In this document: one piece after another, positions 42,202-51,876 of the stretch
Numbering within the stretch: the first letter of the stretch is position 1
Layout: each line of letters starts with the position of its first letter
DNA from: Carboxylicivirga sp.
Lineage (GTDB): Bacteria; Bacteroidota; Bacteroidia; Bacteroidales; Marinilabiliaceae
Reading direction: 5' to 3'
Length of the DNA stretch: 64,000 nt
NCBI GenBank assembly: GCA_025210475.1
Contig: JAOARW010000089.1
Span: forward strand, 1-64,000
Made by a program: the position numbers and the translations under genes
The notes under the pieces: generated by a model
What the model was told of the DNA's origin: nothing
The model's input: only the letters and a program-made list of their open reading frames with translations
Databases searched by the model: none

Positions 42202-42294
42202 TAACTAACTGTTTTCATCAGGCTTTTTACAACAATTAAACCCGAATCATCACCTTGATAATCCGAGTATAAATCTACATTGATTCCTTCCATT

Positions 42295-43572
42295 CTATTT
42301 TTTTCGATAAGGCGAAATAAGGATGCGCAATGACTGATCGCGTGAGAAATAACTCTGTGCCCAATTAACAAAGACGAAAAAGCGGTTTTTAACGCCGACA
42401 ATGGCCATTAGATGCACAAACAACCATAAGAACCAGGCAAAAACACCGGAGAACTTAAATGCCGGCAAATCGGCCACAGCCATGTTTCGACCGATGGTGG
42501 CCAAACTGCCTTTATCGGTATATCGGAAGGCTTTCCAGGTATTGTTGGCCTTAAGGTTTCGTGCCAGGTTTAAGGCTTGCTGTATGGCTACCTGTGCCAC
42601 CTGCGGATGACCATTGGGATAGCTTTCATCTCCTTCCATAAAACAAGCATCACCAATGGCAAAAACATTTTCAAATCCGATAACATGGTTGTATTGATCA
42701 ACAGCCAGACGATTACCACGTACATATAGTTCGGTAGCCAATCCTTTGGTTTGTTGTCCGCTCACACCGGCCGTCCAGATAAGGTTTCGGGCATATAGGG
42801 ATTGACCATCAGATAAACTCACTTTGTCATCATCATAATCCTCGATACGCATATTCAAATGCACCTCAACACCAAGTTTAGCCAGGTATTGCAAAGCTTT
42901 CTGTCCGGCATTATCCGACATGCCATTTAAAACACGAGGCGCTGCTTCATACAGGCAGATTTTCATCTTACTAAAATCCAACTCGGGGTAATCTTTGGGA
43001 AGTACATAACGGCGCATCTCGGCAATGGCGCCAGCCAATTCTACCCCCGTTGGTCCGCCACCAACAATCACCACCGACATCAATTTGGCCTGCTCCTTAG
43101 GATCTTCGGTTAAATTCGCCTTTTCAAACGAGGACAAGATGCGGTTTCGCAGATTAATGGCTTCTGCCGTACTTTTCATTGGCAAACTGTTTTTCTCCAG
43201 TTTATCCGATCCAAAATAGTTCGTATTAACACCATTGGCCAACACCAAATAATCGTAATGAATCTCTCCTGCCCCTGTTATAACATACTGATGATCGGTA
43301 TCGACCGAAAGTAATTCCGTATTACGAAAGTGCAGGTTACTGTGCGTTTGAAAGATTTTACGCACCGGAAAAGAGATGGAACTAGGTTCGATGCCCGATG
43401 CTGCCACCTGGTAAAATAAAGGCTGGAACTGGTGAAAATTTTGCTTATCAATCACCACTACCTGGTAAGGTGAGCCACTAAGCTTTCTGGCTAGTTTAAG
43501 GCCAGCAAAACCGGCTCCAATAATAACAATTCGTTTCTTATTGTTGCGGGGTAAGTTAATGTTGTTCTCCAT
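42295..43572 (-). CDS. NDH-2-type NAD(P)H dehydrogenase
   Basis: This 425-aa flavoprotein has two Rossmann folds: FAD motif IVIIGAGFAGLKLARKL near residue 15 and NAD(P) motif VVIVGGGPTGVELAGAIAE near residue 170. FQPLFYQVAASGIEP and NVFAIGDACF are typical of type II NADH:quinone oxidoreductases. A hydrophobic C-terminal helix (FAWFLWLFVHLMAIVGV) can anchor it to the inner membrane. It passes electrons from NADH to quinone without pumping protons. Confidence 0.92.
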   Translation of the reverse strand: MENNINLPRNNKKRIVIIGAGFAGLKLARKLSGSPYQVVVIDKQNFHQFQPLFYQVAASGIEPSSISFPVRKIFQTHSNLHFRNTELLSVDTDHQYVITGAGEIHYDYLVLANGVNTNYFGSDKLEKNSLPMKSTAEAINLRNRILSSFEKANLTEDPKEQAKLMSVVIVGGGPTGVELAGAIAEMRRYVLPKDYPELDFSKMKICLYEAAPRVLNGMSDNAGQKALQYLAKLGVEVHLNMRIEDYDDDKVSLSDGQSLYARNLIWTAGVSGQQTKGLATELYVRGNRLAVDQYNHVIGFENVFAIGDACFMEGDESYPNGHPQVAQVAIQQALNLARNLKANNTWKAFRYTDKGSLATIGRNMAVADLPAFKFSGVFAWFLWLFVHLMAIVGVKNRFFVFVNWAQSYFSRDQSLRILISPYRKK

Positions 43573-43659
43573 GGTTTGTTTTGCTTTTCCATGAAAACAT
43601 TAAGGCTAGCGGAAAGTTTAATGATATGAAGAAAAAAATCGTTAATTAATCTTAACAAC

Positions 43660-44163
43660 TTATTCTGCCTGTGATTCGTGGATCTTTATTTTAAAAGTAA
43701 AGTATTTCTGACAGACGTAGCTATAGGCCACCACCACAATGGTTGTTAGAATCTTCGAGAAAGTCGGATACAGACCAGCCACCTCAACAAAAAGCTTTAA
43801 TAAAAAATAATTCAGAAAAATCGCACCCATAACAGTAATCCCATAACGAAACAGCTGAACACGACCACGAAGGTTCGAGTCGGTGAAAGTGATGTACTTT
43901 GATAAAAGAAAACCCGTGGAGAAAGTCACCGGAAATACGAAAACAAAAGCTGCAATGTGAGCACTAATAGCGACAAAACCTAAATGTACAACTTGCTTTT
44001 GCAGGATGAAATTATAACAGATAAAGTAAAGGAAAATATCGAATGCCGTATTGGCGCCCCCGCAAGCTGCATAATTAAATGTTTGCCTTGGCAGGTAGGA
44101 TTTAAAGAACTTGTAAAACCAATCCAGAATATGCAGAATCAACCTTTGTATCATGTGTTTCAT
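43660..44163 (-). CDS. GtrA-family membrane protein
   Basis: The 167-aa protein has four membrane segments of the GtrA type: QTFNYAACGGANTAFDIFLYFICYNF, HIAAFVFVFPVTFSTGFLLSKYITF, RYGITVMGAIFLNYFLLKLFVE and ILTTIVVVAYSYVCQKYFTF. GtrA-like proteins help move polyprenol-linked sugars across the inner membrane. A -7 match (TAGTTTTG, 44177-44184 on the minus strand) lies just upstream. No glycosyltransferase is adjacent. Confidence 0.9.
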   Translation of the reverse strand: MKHMIQRLILHILDWFYKFFKSYLPRQTFNYAACGGANTAFDIFLYFICYNFILQKQVVHLGFVAISAHIAAFVFVFPVTFSTGFLLSKYITFTDSNLRGRVQLFRYGITVMGAIFLNYFLLKLFVEVAGLYPTFSKILTTIVVVAYSYVCQKYFTFKIKIHESQAE

Positions 44164-44227
44164 GTTGCTTTCGCCACAAAACTAATACATAATCAACAAA
44201 GCCTGCTCCCACAGGGTATAACTTTTG

Positions 44228-44380
44228 TTAAAAAACACCCAAAATAAGCCATGTCAATACCACAGTAACGAACAGAAACAATGCTATATCTTTTAACTTG
44301 CTCATGTAAGTCGTCATCATAAACCGTTCTCTGGCATTATCAACATAACTGCTTTCATGGGTCTTTCTGCGCCTGGACAT
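44228..44380 (-). CDS. small single-span membrane protein (50 aa)
   Basis: A 50-codon frame from ATG 44380 to TAA 44228 encodes a hydrophilic, basic N-terminus (MSRRRKTHESSYVDNARERF) and one membrane helix (IALFLFVTVVLTWLILGVF). Composition, orientation and position in the gap between two minus-strand genes make it a plausible real gene. No strong ribosome binding site is seen. I do not recognise a family. It lies 27 bp after the PH-domain gene and so may be in its transcript. Confidence 0.6.
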   Translation of the reverse strand: MSRRRKTHESSYVDNARERFMMTTYMSKLKDIALFLFVTVVLTWLILGVF

Positions 44381-44407
44381 TTCTCTTTTTATGGTTAGTG
44401 GTTAATT

Positions 44408-44785
44408 TTATTGTAAGATATATTTGCTTAAAAGTTGATATACGTCATTTACATTAGCCTTCTTACTGAACTCTTTAACAATGGGATCGCTCATGTCCGA
44501 CAACCATATTTTTAATTCTGCATCTAAATCAAAAAGACCGGTACTCTCTTTGCTGAAACGGACAATGGATTTATACGGAATACTCTGGTAATCGACCTTT
44601 TTACCTGTTAATCCCTGTTTATCAACCAGGATTAATCGCTTATTTGTAAACACCCAGCTATCGCGAATCACCTTGAAAGCCTTTTCCAACACTTCTCCTT
44701 CAACCAGAAGTGGCTGAAACTCTTCCTGTAGCTTTTCAATTGGCGTTTCGCCTGCGTGTCCTAAAAGCCCATTAATAAGACCCAT
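44408..44785 (-). CDS. bacterial PH-domain protein (bPH type)
   Basis: The 125-aa cytosolic protein matches the bacterial pleckstrin-homology-like family PF08000: LVEGEVLEKAFKVIRDSWVFTNKRLILVDKQ, then KVDYQSIPYKSIVRFSKES and LDAELKIWLSD. It consists of that domain only. Proposed roles in the family include stress or envelope functions; nothing here narrows it down. AAAGG (aaaaaaggtt region) lies upstream of the ATG. Confidence 0.88.
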   Translation of the reverse strand: MGLINGLLGHAGETPIEKLQEEFQPLLVEGEVLEKAFKVIRDSWVFTNKRLILVDKQGLTGKKVDYQSIPYKSIVRFSKESTGLFDLDAELKIWLSDMSDPIVKEFSKKANVNDVYQLLSKYILQ

Positions 44786-44924
44786 AATTACAAAAAAGGT
44801 TTATTTATTCTTTAAAAATAGCAGTTATCGAACATAGATATGCAAAAGGTTAGATTGAGTTGACAAATGATGTGATTTGAATGATAAACGATCGTATTTA
44901 TTTGACTAAAGTCTATAACGAAAC

Positions 44925-44956
44925 AAAGTCATCCACTTATCGTTGCAGATGACTTT
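44925..44956 (-). terminator. hairpin downstream of the alpha-2-macroglobulin gene
   Basis: aaagtcatc (44925-44933) and gatgacttt (44948-44956) form a perfect 9-bp stem around 14 nt. Read on the minus strand it follows the stop at 44980 by about 23 bp, with GTTTCGTT after the stem. A terminator role is likely although the T-run is interrupted. Confidence 0.6.
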
Positions 44957-44979
44957 GCTTATGTGATCAAAATTCTTCG

Positions 44980-47900
44980 TTACATACCCGACTTAACAAC
45001 TTCAACCCATTTACCAGGCTGACGCGCCGATACCGCATTGTCGTACATGGCCTCGCAACTGGTTGAAGGCAGATAATATCGGCCGGTATAGGTGGCATTC
45101 AGAAGTACCACAAATTTCTTATGCTTGCCTCTTCCCAAATCAAAATATGAATAAACACGATCATCGCGAATATCTCTATAATCAGGAACGCTCAGCTCAT
45201 GAGCCGATTGCGTATTTTCCATACGTGTATTACGTATCTCCCAACCAGAAGGGAATATCTGCGTTAAAGCCAAATTCTCAACATCGCCAAAATTACCCGG
45301 ATTTTTAACCGTTACAATGGCTCTAAAATCGCTTCCCTGCTCCAGTTTTGAAACATCCAAAGCCCCTCCTTTTAATGTTTGGTATTCCACATTTATTTGC
45401 AGGTTCGAAGCTTTAACTGTAGCATCTCCCTTCTCAGGTATACCTTCCATTATCAAACGTGCATACAGCATTCCTTTTGAGGTATTTTTAACACGAATGG
45501 ATGATTGAAGCTTATCAATATTTAACTTCGCCTGATAAAGTGGCAATTGAGAAACTACTTTATTAAGATCTCCACCATTATCCCATTCAAACTTAAACTC
45601 CTCAGCAACGCCGGTATCACCTACATATTTGGAGATGGCCAATAAACAATAGGCTGTTGTTTGAGTACTCATCCAACGCTGGCTCGACAGTGGTTTAGAT
45701 AACTTTTGTAACACCTCAGCCGCATCGGCTTTACGATTCATCAGAATCAGGGTTTCCATAATCATGGCCATATCTCTTTCTTCCGAACCATAAGTATAGG
45801 AATGTCCACGTTGGTTGATAACACTCATGGTTGTGGTGTTAATCAGTTCGTCAGCCACCTGGTTGTGACCAGCCAAAGCATAGGCAGCTGCCAATCGCCA
45901 GATGGCCTGGTTGGATAACCCGGTTTGATTACGCATTCGATTCATGGCACTTAGTTCGGGCTCACCTGCCAGGGCCAGGGTATACAAACGATAGGCCTGC
46001 GCCAGATCATACCCGTAATAGGAACTCTTACGTCGCCACTGACGCGCTTTACTGCGTTGATATTTGATCCACTTATTTTTGAATCCAACAGGCAGACTAA
46101 ATCCTTTCTTTTCGGCCTCCAACATAAAATGTCCGGCATAAGTCGTTCCCCAATCGGTTGAGGAGCTGCTCCCCGGCCAATAGCTTAATCCGCCGTCGGA
46201 ACGAATAAAACCGGCCAGTCTTTTGATAGCCGCCTTCACATTTTCCGTGGTTTTAGCAGCTGTTACTTCTCCATTCTGTATCACATCGGCCAAAAACAAT
46301 TGAGGAAAAGCTGCAGAAGTGGTTTGCTCAACACAGCCATGCGGATAACGCAATAGGTATTTTAAGCGTCGACCAAAATCCAATGGTGGTAAAGCCGAAA
46401 CTTCCAGTGTAGCCTTATTGGTTCCAGCCATTCCCGCCAATTGATAAGGCATGTCCAGTGACTGCCCGGCCTCCACAACAGCACTTTCAATAGTCGTTAA
46501 TGGTGGATTGGGATTACGCACTTCGATTTCAATTTCATCAACGGCTTTTTCTCCACCCGATGAGGCGATCACTTTTACCTTAGCAAAACCCATCTTCGGG
46601 TTGACCTTAAGTTTAAAAGTCGCTACCTGCTCTCCGGTTTGTGTAAAAATCAGCTGTTGCTGCTCATTGCCCTCCAACGAAAATTTGTCACTGGCTTCAA
46701 CCTTGACAGTTACATCTTTGATGCCTTCTTTCATGGCGAAAACCGTCACCGGCAAATCAACCGTTTCATTTGGCCCTAGTACTCGTGGTAAGGTAGCCAA
46801 CACCATTAATGGATTTCGCACCGGTGTTGTTTTTTCAACTTCTCCATAAGCTTTATCCGATGAAGCCACCACCATGGTTCGTACCGATCCCACATAACGT
46901 GGCATCCTGAAAGTATGGGTTTCTGAATCTCCTTTATCCAGTTGGAAAGGACCAAAGAATTTCACCATCGGCTTAAAGCGGTTGGCTTTATTGCCACCTT
47001 TCTTGCCGCCCATTTCGCCATCACCACCAATGCTGAATATCTGCTCAATCTTTCCGCCATAAGCCCCAATCACCTCATCAAAGATGTCCCAGGTTTTAAC
47101 CCCCAATGCTTCGCGGGCGTAGAAATGATGCCAGGGCGCAGGTGTTTTGAAACGTGTTAAATCCAATAAACCATCTTCAACAATGGCCAGTGTGTAAGTC
47201 ATCGGACGACCATTACGCTCACTCACCTGAATGCTGACTTCTTTCTCTGGTCGCAATTCATCCGGCATCTTAATCTCAGGATAAATATGACTTTTAGGAT
47301 CTTCTGCAACTAAAGGAATCACCCCATACATGCGAATGGGCAGGTTATTAATGGTTTGAGCATGTGGCTGCAGCAGGGTTAAATGCACATAGGCATTCGG
47401 CGTCATATCTGGTGTTACTTCGAAGCTGAACTGGTTCTCACCTTTCTTTGGTTCCACCCACCAGCTTTTTAAAACGCTGTTGCCATTTTCAATGCTGACC
47501 AAAGCCCTGCCTTCGCCCGAGGCCGGGAAACTGATGGTTGCCTGCTCGCCTACTTCGTATTTCTTTTTATCGGCACTAAAAGCGAGCATGGTAGCTGCAG
47601 AAGGGTTATCCCCCCGGCTGGCACCTGCCCATCCCGGCCAATCGATGTAAACCGTTTGACCGGTAGCATGCCCATTTTTATCGTCAACCACCCGAATGAG
47701 GTAACGGCCCCACTCTGGATATTTTACTTCAAAATTAAATTGTCCTTCGCCATTGGAGGTATGTACTTTACCACTGGCTACTAAATTCTGATGACGCGTG
47801 CCCACATAACTGGCCAAATCATCGGCTGACGATTCCCACCACCAGCGCCAGCTAACTTTGTAGATGTAATAGGATAAATTACGAACGGTCATTGGTTCTC

Positions 47901-50562
47901 CCTCAGGCGATACGGTTACCACCTGAACAGTTTGAATGGTATCGGTCAGTAACATACCGCGCTTATCACCTTTTGGTGCCTTAACCCCGACAAATACCGG
48001 ATATGGCGCATAAGGCTTACTAAAGCGATCCACACTAAAATCGCCTCCCTCTTCAAACACACGGGTCATAAACGAAGCCTTTAACATGCCGGGGGCGGCC
48101 TCGTGTACATCAATGGAGGCATTCACTGTTGCCTGACCATTCTCATCCAACCGCCCTTCAAAAATGGTGCTCTCCTCTGAATCGAAGCGACGTGAAGGGT
48201 CGTCAAAATGAAATTCGTTATATTTTTTAAACTTTGTTCTACTTTGGTTAAGCGTCACTTTTACATCTGCTTTCAGGTTACGGGCGATGGCGCCGTGCAA
48301 CCAGTTAACCGTCATGGTACTTTGTGCCTGCTCACCAGGACTTAACATTTCTGTATCAAAGTCAAGCTTTATCTTCAGACGATTGGGCTTGACAGTTTCA
48401 ACACGCATGCCTTTTTCGAAGGAAGTACCGCCAACTCTTACCCTGGCGCGCCACATGCCGGTTGGCGCATCAGTAGCCGTGCTTGTTTTAAATACATACA
48501 AACGCTGATTGCTTAATTGCTGCACCTGGCGGTTGATGGTTTGACCATGAGGATTAATCCATTCGAAAACCAAAGGGTGATTTTCGGGCAGAGCCTCGCC
48601 ACTGTTCTCCAGCATAAAGGAGACAAACAAAGTATCACCCGGTCGCCATACTCCTCGCTCGCCATAAATAAATCCTTTCATGCCTTTTTGCACCACCTGG
48701 CCACGTACATCAAAACGACTAAGCGACAAAGAACTGCCATCATCCAAACGCATATAGCCGCGTTGTTTATCATTTTTCACGATTAACAAGAAAGGTTTTT
48801 GCGAAACCGGAATACGAACCATTCCCTGGGCATCGGTTCGCGCCTTTCCGGCCAACTGATTCTGGTAATTAAAAATCTCCACTTCAACACCAGACAAGGG
48901 CTGTGTAGACCGCAGATCGGTGATGGCCACCAAAACCTCTTTATCTGATCCTTGCTTGGCTATCATACCAATATCGGAAGCCAGAATATTGCGACTAACT
49001 AATTTATTGCGATAATACATGTCGGCACAAGGGTTATCCTGCTCTCTCCAATCGTAATAACCTTCGTAACCATCCCAATAAGAACTGTAGTATTCACTTG
49101 GCTGATCCCAATAAGCCATGTCTGCCTCCGTGATGCCTTCCTCTTCGGCAACGGCCTCGTTGGCCTCTTCTTCGCCACATGGGTAAATACTGTCTTTCTT
49201 TCTGATCTTCAATTCAACACGGTAAATGGCTCCCGGCTCTGGTTTTATCAAATCAGCCAGATTCAGTGAAAAAGTGTTCCACTGCGTTAAATCCAATGAG
49301 CGGTCGTTATCCAGCCGAATTATGCTTTTATGTATTAATCGTCCCGCTCTCCGTAATTGATTTTGTCCCTGCAGTCGGTTAACCTGCAAAAAGTGAGCAA
49401 CATTATTCTCAAATATCTTGATGATTCGAACTTGAACACTTTTGACACTAACAGCTTTAAAAGGAAAAGTTAAGCCACTGGAGGTTGGTAAAATAGTTCC
49501 TTTACCTATTAGCTGAACATTGGGCTTAGGTGTTTCGAATACCATATCGTAGGTCTCTTCAGCCTTGTGCGTATATCCCAACACATTTCTGATGCCTTCG
49601 GAGATGATTACTTTATGCGAGCCAGACAAACGAATGGATGGATATACCTTCACACGGTTATGCTCAATTACGTATTTTAACCTCGATGCGCCACTGATGC
49701 TAATCAATCCATTGATATTCTGCTGTTCATCCAAGGGGTCGGAAAACACCACCAAAACATATTGCTCCGGCTGCATCACCACACGAGTATCTGTAACCTT
49801 AAAGTTATTCAATGAGGGAACTTCCACCTCTTCACGTTCTGTTTTATCAACACCAATGGATTTACCACTAAACTCCATTAGCAAAACACTACTATTTTCG
49901 GCTCTTTGAACACCTTTCACCACAAAGGTGTGCTGCTTTTCGCTGCTTTGGTGCTCCCACTCCAGTTCCAGTGCGTTACCACCTTGCGATGCCTTAAGCA
50001 TTTCTTCTACATCACTATTGTCGGCATGGTCAGCCAACACAATTCGTCCCCGATAGGTATTCAGCTTCAGGTCGTTGTTTTGATCGGGCTCCAATCCCAA
50101 TGGTACAATCCTAAAATTCTGATCGATGGTACTAAAGCTAAAAGCAAATGGCTCCTTCTCATCAGTAAACAATTCCGGTAGCTGAACTTTCACCTCGTAC
50201 TGCACCCCCGATGGCATGCGCTCATCAGGAATAAACTCAAGCGTGTGTGTATCGAACCACTTTAATTGCCCTTTAATGGAAGGCGAAAGTGATAATAAAT
50301 TCTGATCTGCTTCCTGACCGCCTGTTACGCCTGGAACTTTATCAGCAAACTGAACCTGAATGCTGGCCTCATTAGAGATCACGCCGGAGGTAAATGCAGT
50401 TACTTTCTTATTAAAAGTAACCTCCTGTTTGGATTCTCCTGTTTTACTCTTACAGGCATTTAAAAGCAAAACAGTTAACATTAAACATGTAGCGATCAGC
50501 GTATTTATGCGTGTTAAATTGCACACATTCGACCGCTTAGAAAGAAAAAGGTGTCTGAACAT
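44980..50562 (-). CDS. alpha-2-macroglobulin family lipoprotein
   Basis: This 1860-aa periplasmic protease trap is anchored as a lipoprotein: the signal ends in LLLNAC with the lipid Cys at residue 37. Many MG-type beta-sandwich domains follow. The bait/ANA-like central region holds VWRPGDTLF-type strands (GVWRPGDTLFVSFML) and DGLLDLTRFKTP. The thioester motif CVEQ (Cys1410, Gln1413) is intact in YPHGCVEQTTSA, followed by an alpha-helical thioester domain (about 1420-1690). It is expected to bind attacking proteases covalently. In many bacteria pbpC lies next to it; here it does not. Confidence 0.93.
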   Translation of the reverse strand: MFRHLFLSKRSNVCNLTRINTLIATCLMLTVLLLNACKSKTGESKQEVTFNKKVTAFTSGVISNEASIQVQFADKVPGVTGGQEADQNLLSLSPSIKGQLKWFDTHTLEFIPDERMPSGVQYEVKVQLPELFTDEKEPFAFSFSTIDQNFRIVPLGLEPDQNNDLKLNTYRGRIVLADHADNSDVEEMLKASQGGNALELEWEHQSSEKQHTFVVKGVQRAENSSVLLMEFSGKSIGVDKTEREEVEVPSLNNFKVTDTRVVMQPEQYVLVVFSDPLDEQQNINGLISISGASRLKYVIEHNRVKVYPSIRLSGSHKVIISEGIRNVLGYTHKAEETYDMVFETPKPNVQLIGKGTILPTSSGLTFPFKAVSVKSVQVRIIKIFENNVAHFLQVNRLQGQNQLRRAGRLIHKSIIRLDNDRSLDLTQWNTFSLNLADLIKPEPGAIYRVELKIRKKDSIYPCGEEEANEAVAEEEGITEADMAYWDQPSEYYSSYWDGYEGYYDWREQDNPCADMYYRNKLVSRNILASDIGMIAKQGSDKEVLVAITDLRSTQPLSGVEVEIFNYQNQLAGKARTDAQGMVRIPVSQKPFLLIVKNDKQRGYMRLDDGSSLSLSRFDVRGQVVQKGMKGFIYGERGVWRPGDTLFVSFMLENSGEALPENHPLVFEWINPHGQTINRQVQQLSNQRLYVFKTSTATDAPTGMWRARVRVGGTSFEKGMRVETVKPNRLKIKLDFDTEMLSPGEQAQSTMTVNWLHGAIARNLKADVKVTLNQSRTKFKKYNEFHFDDPSRRFDSEESTIFEGRLDENGQATVNASIDVHEAAPGMLKASFMTRVFEEGGDFSVDRFSKPYAPYPVFVGVKAPKGDKRGMLLTDTIQTVQVVTVSPEGEPMTVRNLSYYIYKVSWRWWWESSADDLASYVGTRHQNLVASGKVHTSNGEGQFNFEVKYPEWGRYLIRVVDDKNGHATGQTVYIDWPGWAGASRGDNPSAATMLAFSADKKKYEVGEQATISFPASGEGRALVSIENGNSVLKSWWVEPKKGENQFSFEVTPDMTPNAYVHLTLLQPHAQTINNLPIRMYGVIPLVAEDPKSHIYPEIKMPDELRPEKEVSIQVSERNGRPMTYTLAIVEDGLLDLTRFKTPAPWHHFYAREALGVKTWDIFDEVIGAYGGKIEQIFSIGGDGEMGGKKGGNKANRFKPMVKFFGPFQLDKGDSETHTFRMPRYVGSVRTMVVASSDKAYGEVEKTTPVRNPLMVLATLPRVLGPNETVDLPVTVFAMKEGIKDVTVKVEASDKFSLEGNEQQQLIFTQTGEQVATFKLKVNPKMGFAKVKVIASSGGEKAVDEIEIEVRNPNPPLTTIESAVVEAGQSLDMPYQLAGMAGTNKATLEVSALPPLDFGRRLKYLLRYPHGCVEQTTSAAFPQLFLADVIQNGEVTAAKTTENVKAAIKRLAGFIRSDGGLSYWPGSSSSTDWGTTYAGHFMLEAEKKGFSLPVGFKNKWIKYQRSKARQWRRKSSYYGYDLAQAYRLYTLALAGEPELSAMNRMRNQTGLSNQAIWRLAAAYALAGHNQVADELINTTTMSVINQRGHSYTYGSEERDMAMIMETLILMNRKADAAEVLQKLSKPLSSQRWMSTQTTAYCLLAISKYVGDTGVAEEFKFEWDNGGDLNKVVSQLPLYQAKLNIDKLQSSIRVKNTSKGMLYARLIMEGIPEKGDATVKASNLQINVEYQTLKGGALDVSKLEQGSDFRAIVTVKNPGNFGDVENLALTQIFPSGWEIRNTRMENTQSAHELSVPDYRDIRDDRVYSYFDLGRGKHKKFVVLLNATYTGRYYLPSTSCEAMYDNAVSARQPGKWVEVVKSGM

Positions 50563-50887
50563 AGTGTGTAGGTAAAATGATTTTGTTTAAAGTTAGTAAA
50601 AGAGATGTAAGAATCCTGTATAATAAAAGTGATTTTTCATTCCAATTTGTTGCTTTAATTCATGTGTTTAAATTTTCTTTCAGTTGTCACATGGAACTCT
50701 CAAGAAATTTTAATCATTACCCTGTGTGTAATATTTATGATTAAAATTTACATGTTCATTTCATCCATTCCTATTTCTGAGATGAACCAGCATTTAATTG
50801 GCATTTTATCTGCCCTCAATCCTTTTTATTCTTTGGCTGAAATTACCAGAAGTGTTCTTATTTTTGTGGTGAATCATAAGAGATACC

Positions 50888-51487
50888 ATGCCAGACTTCG
50901 ACTATACCAACCAAAATCATGTAACCGTTCTTTTGTTAGTTATCATTATTATTTTCTTAATCATTGTGATAGCCAGGTATAAGCTGAAGGCCTATTTTGA
51001 TGAGCTAAAAATAAAGAAACGCTTTGAACGTGCCGATAAATTGGAGTTGCAGGCCAGAAGCTTTTTAAAGAGTAAAGGGTATTCCATTGTTGATTATCAA
51101 AGTACCTATACCCACCGTTACATGGTGGATGGGAAAGTGCTGGAAGTTGACATACAACCCGATTACATCGTTAAAAAAGGGGGTAAGAAATACATTGTAG
51201 AAGTTAAAAGCGGCCATAGTGCCACCAGTGCCCAATACCGAAATACACGCCGGCAATTGTTGGAATACGATTATGTGGTGGAAAACAATGGCGTGTTTCT
51301 ATTGGATATGGAGAGTCGTCAGTTAAAGCTGGTTCAGTTTAAAACAAAAGCCGAGAAAAGAAGCAGCCGCCTCATTAAAGCCATTATAATTGTTGCCATT
51401 GCAGGCATAGCCATTCCTTTCTGGCAGGCAAAGATTATTATCGGGGTCATTCTGGGTTTAATATTTATTAAAGAAAGTAGGTTCTAA
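50888..51487 (+). CDS. membrane-tethered PD-(D/E)XK nuclease-like protein
   Basis: The 199-aa protein has an N-terminal membrane segment (VTVLLLVIIIIFLIIVIA), a soluble central domain, and two close C-terminal hydrophobic segments (about 160-195). The central part reads LEVDIQPDYIVKKGGKKYIVEVKSG: Asp, then Glu-x-Lys, as in PD-(D/E)XK nucleases, with RRQLLEYDYV as a possible Q-x-x-x-Y motif. A nuclease domain held at the membrane is unusual; roles in handling incoming DNA or a non-nuclease function are both open. It is a single gene on the plus strand. Confidence 0.72.
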   Translation: MPDFDYTNQNHVTVLLLVIIIIFLIIVIARYKLKAYFDELKIKKRFERADKLELQARSFLKSKGYSIVDYQSTYTHRYMVDGKVLEVDIQPDYIVKKGGKKYIVEVKSGHSATSAQYRNTRRQLLEYDYVVENNGVFLLDMESRQLKLVQFKTKAEKRSSRLIKAIIIVAIAGIAIPFWQAKIIIGVILGLIFIKESRF

Positions 51488-51876
51488 AACCATATAATAC
51501 TCTAATGTTATGCCATGTGTGAACTAACATGTAAGTCGCCGTTGCTTTTTGAATTTTTCGATATTAGAAAAAGTAAGCATAGCCTTATATTACGTGAGAT
51601 TTTAACTAATGAGAATAAGCAAAAATGAATATGACCTGGCACGTTAGAGCACGCTTGACTTGGCACTAGATCTACTCTTAAAAAACAATTGTGTTTCTCT
51701 TTTTTCCACTTAACCAGATTCTACTTGAGTTATTCCGTGTAGCTCCATTTATCACAAGGATAAAAAGTTAGATGACGACAGCTATCAATTTAGCGTAATT
51801 GACAAATGTCATGTTAATAAATGTTAACTTTCATAACTTTTTTATTTGCCCATAGTATAGAACAGTCCATTTTACT
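51488..51876. other. intergenic region upstream of the chemoreceptor gene
   Basis: 389 bp without a gene. I find no convincing promoter box, hairpin or repeat. Confidence 0.4.

Noticed and set aside
50662..50982. 106-aa plus-strand frame upstream of the PD-(D/E)XK gene
   Set aside because: It overlaps the better supported gene at 50888 by 95 bp, shows no domain and no ribosome binding site, and has low-complexity AT-rich codons.
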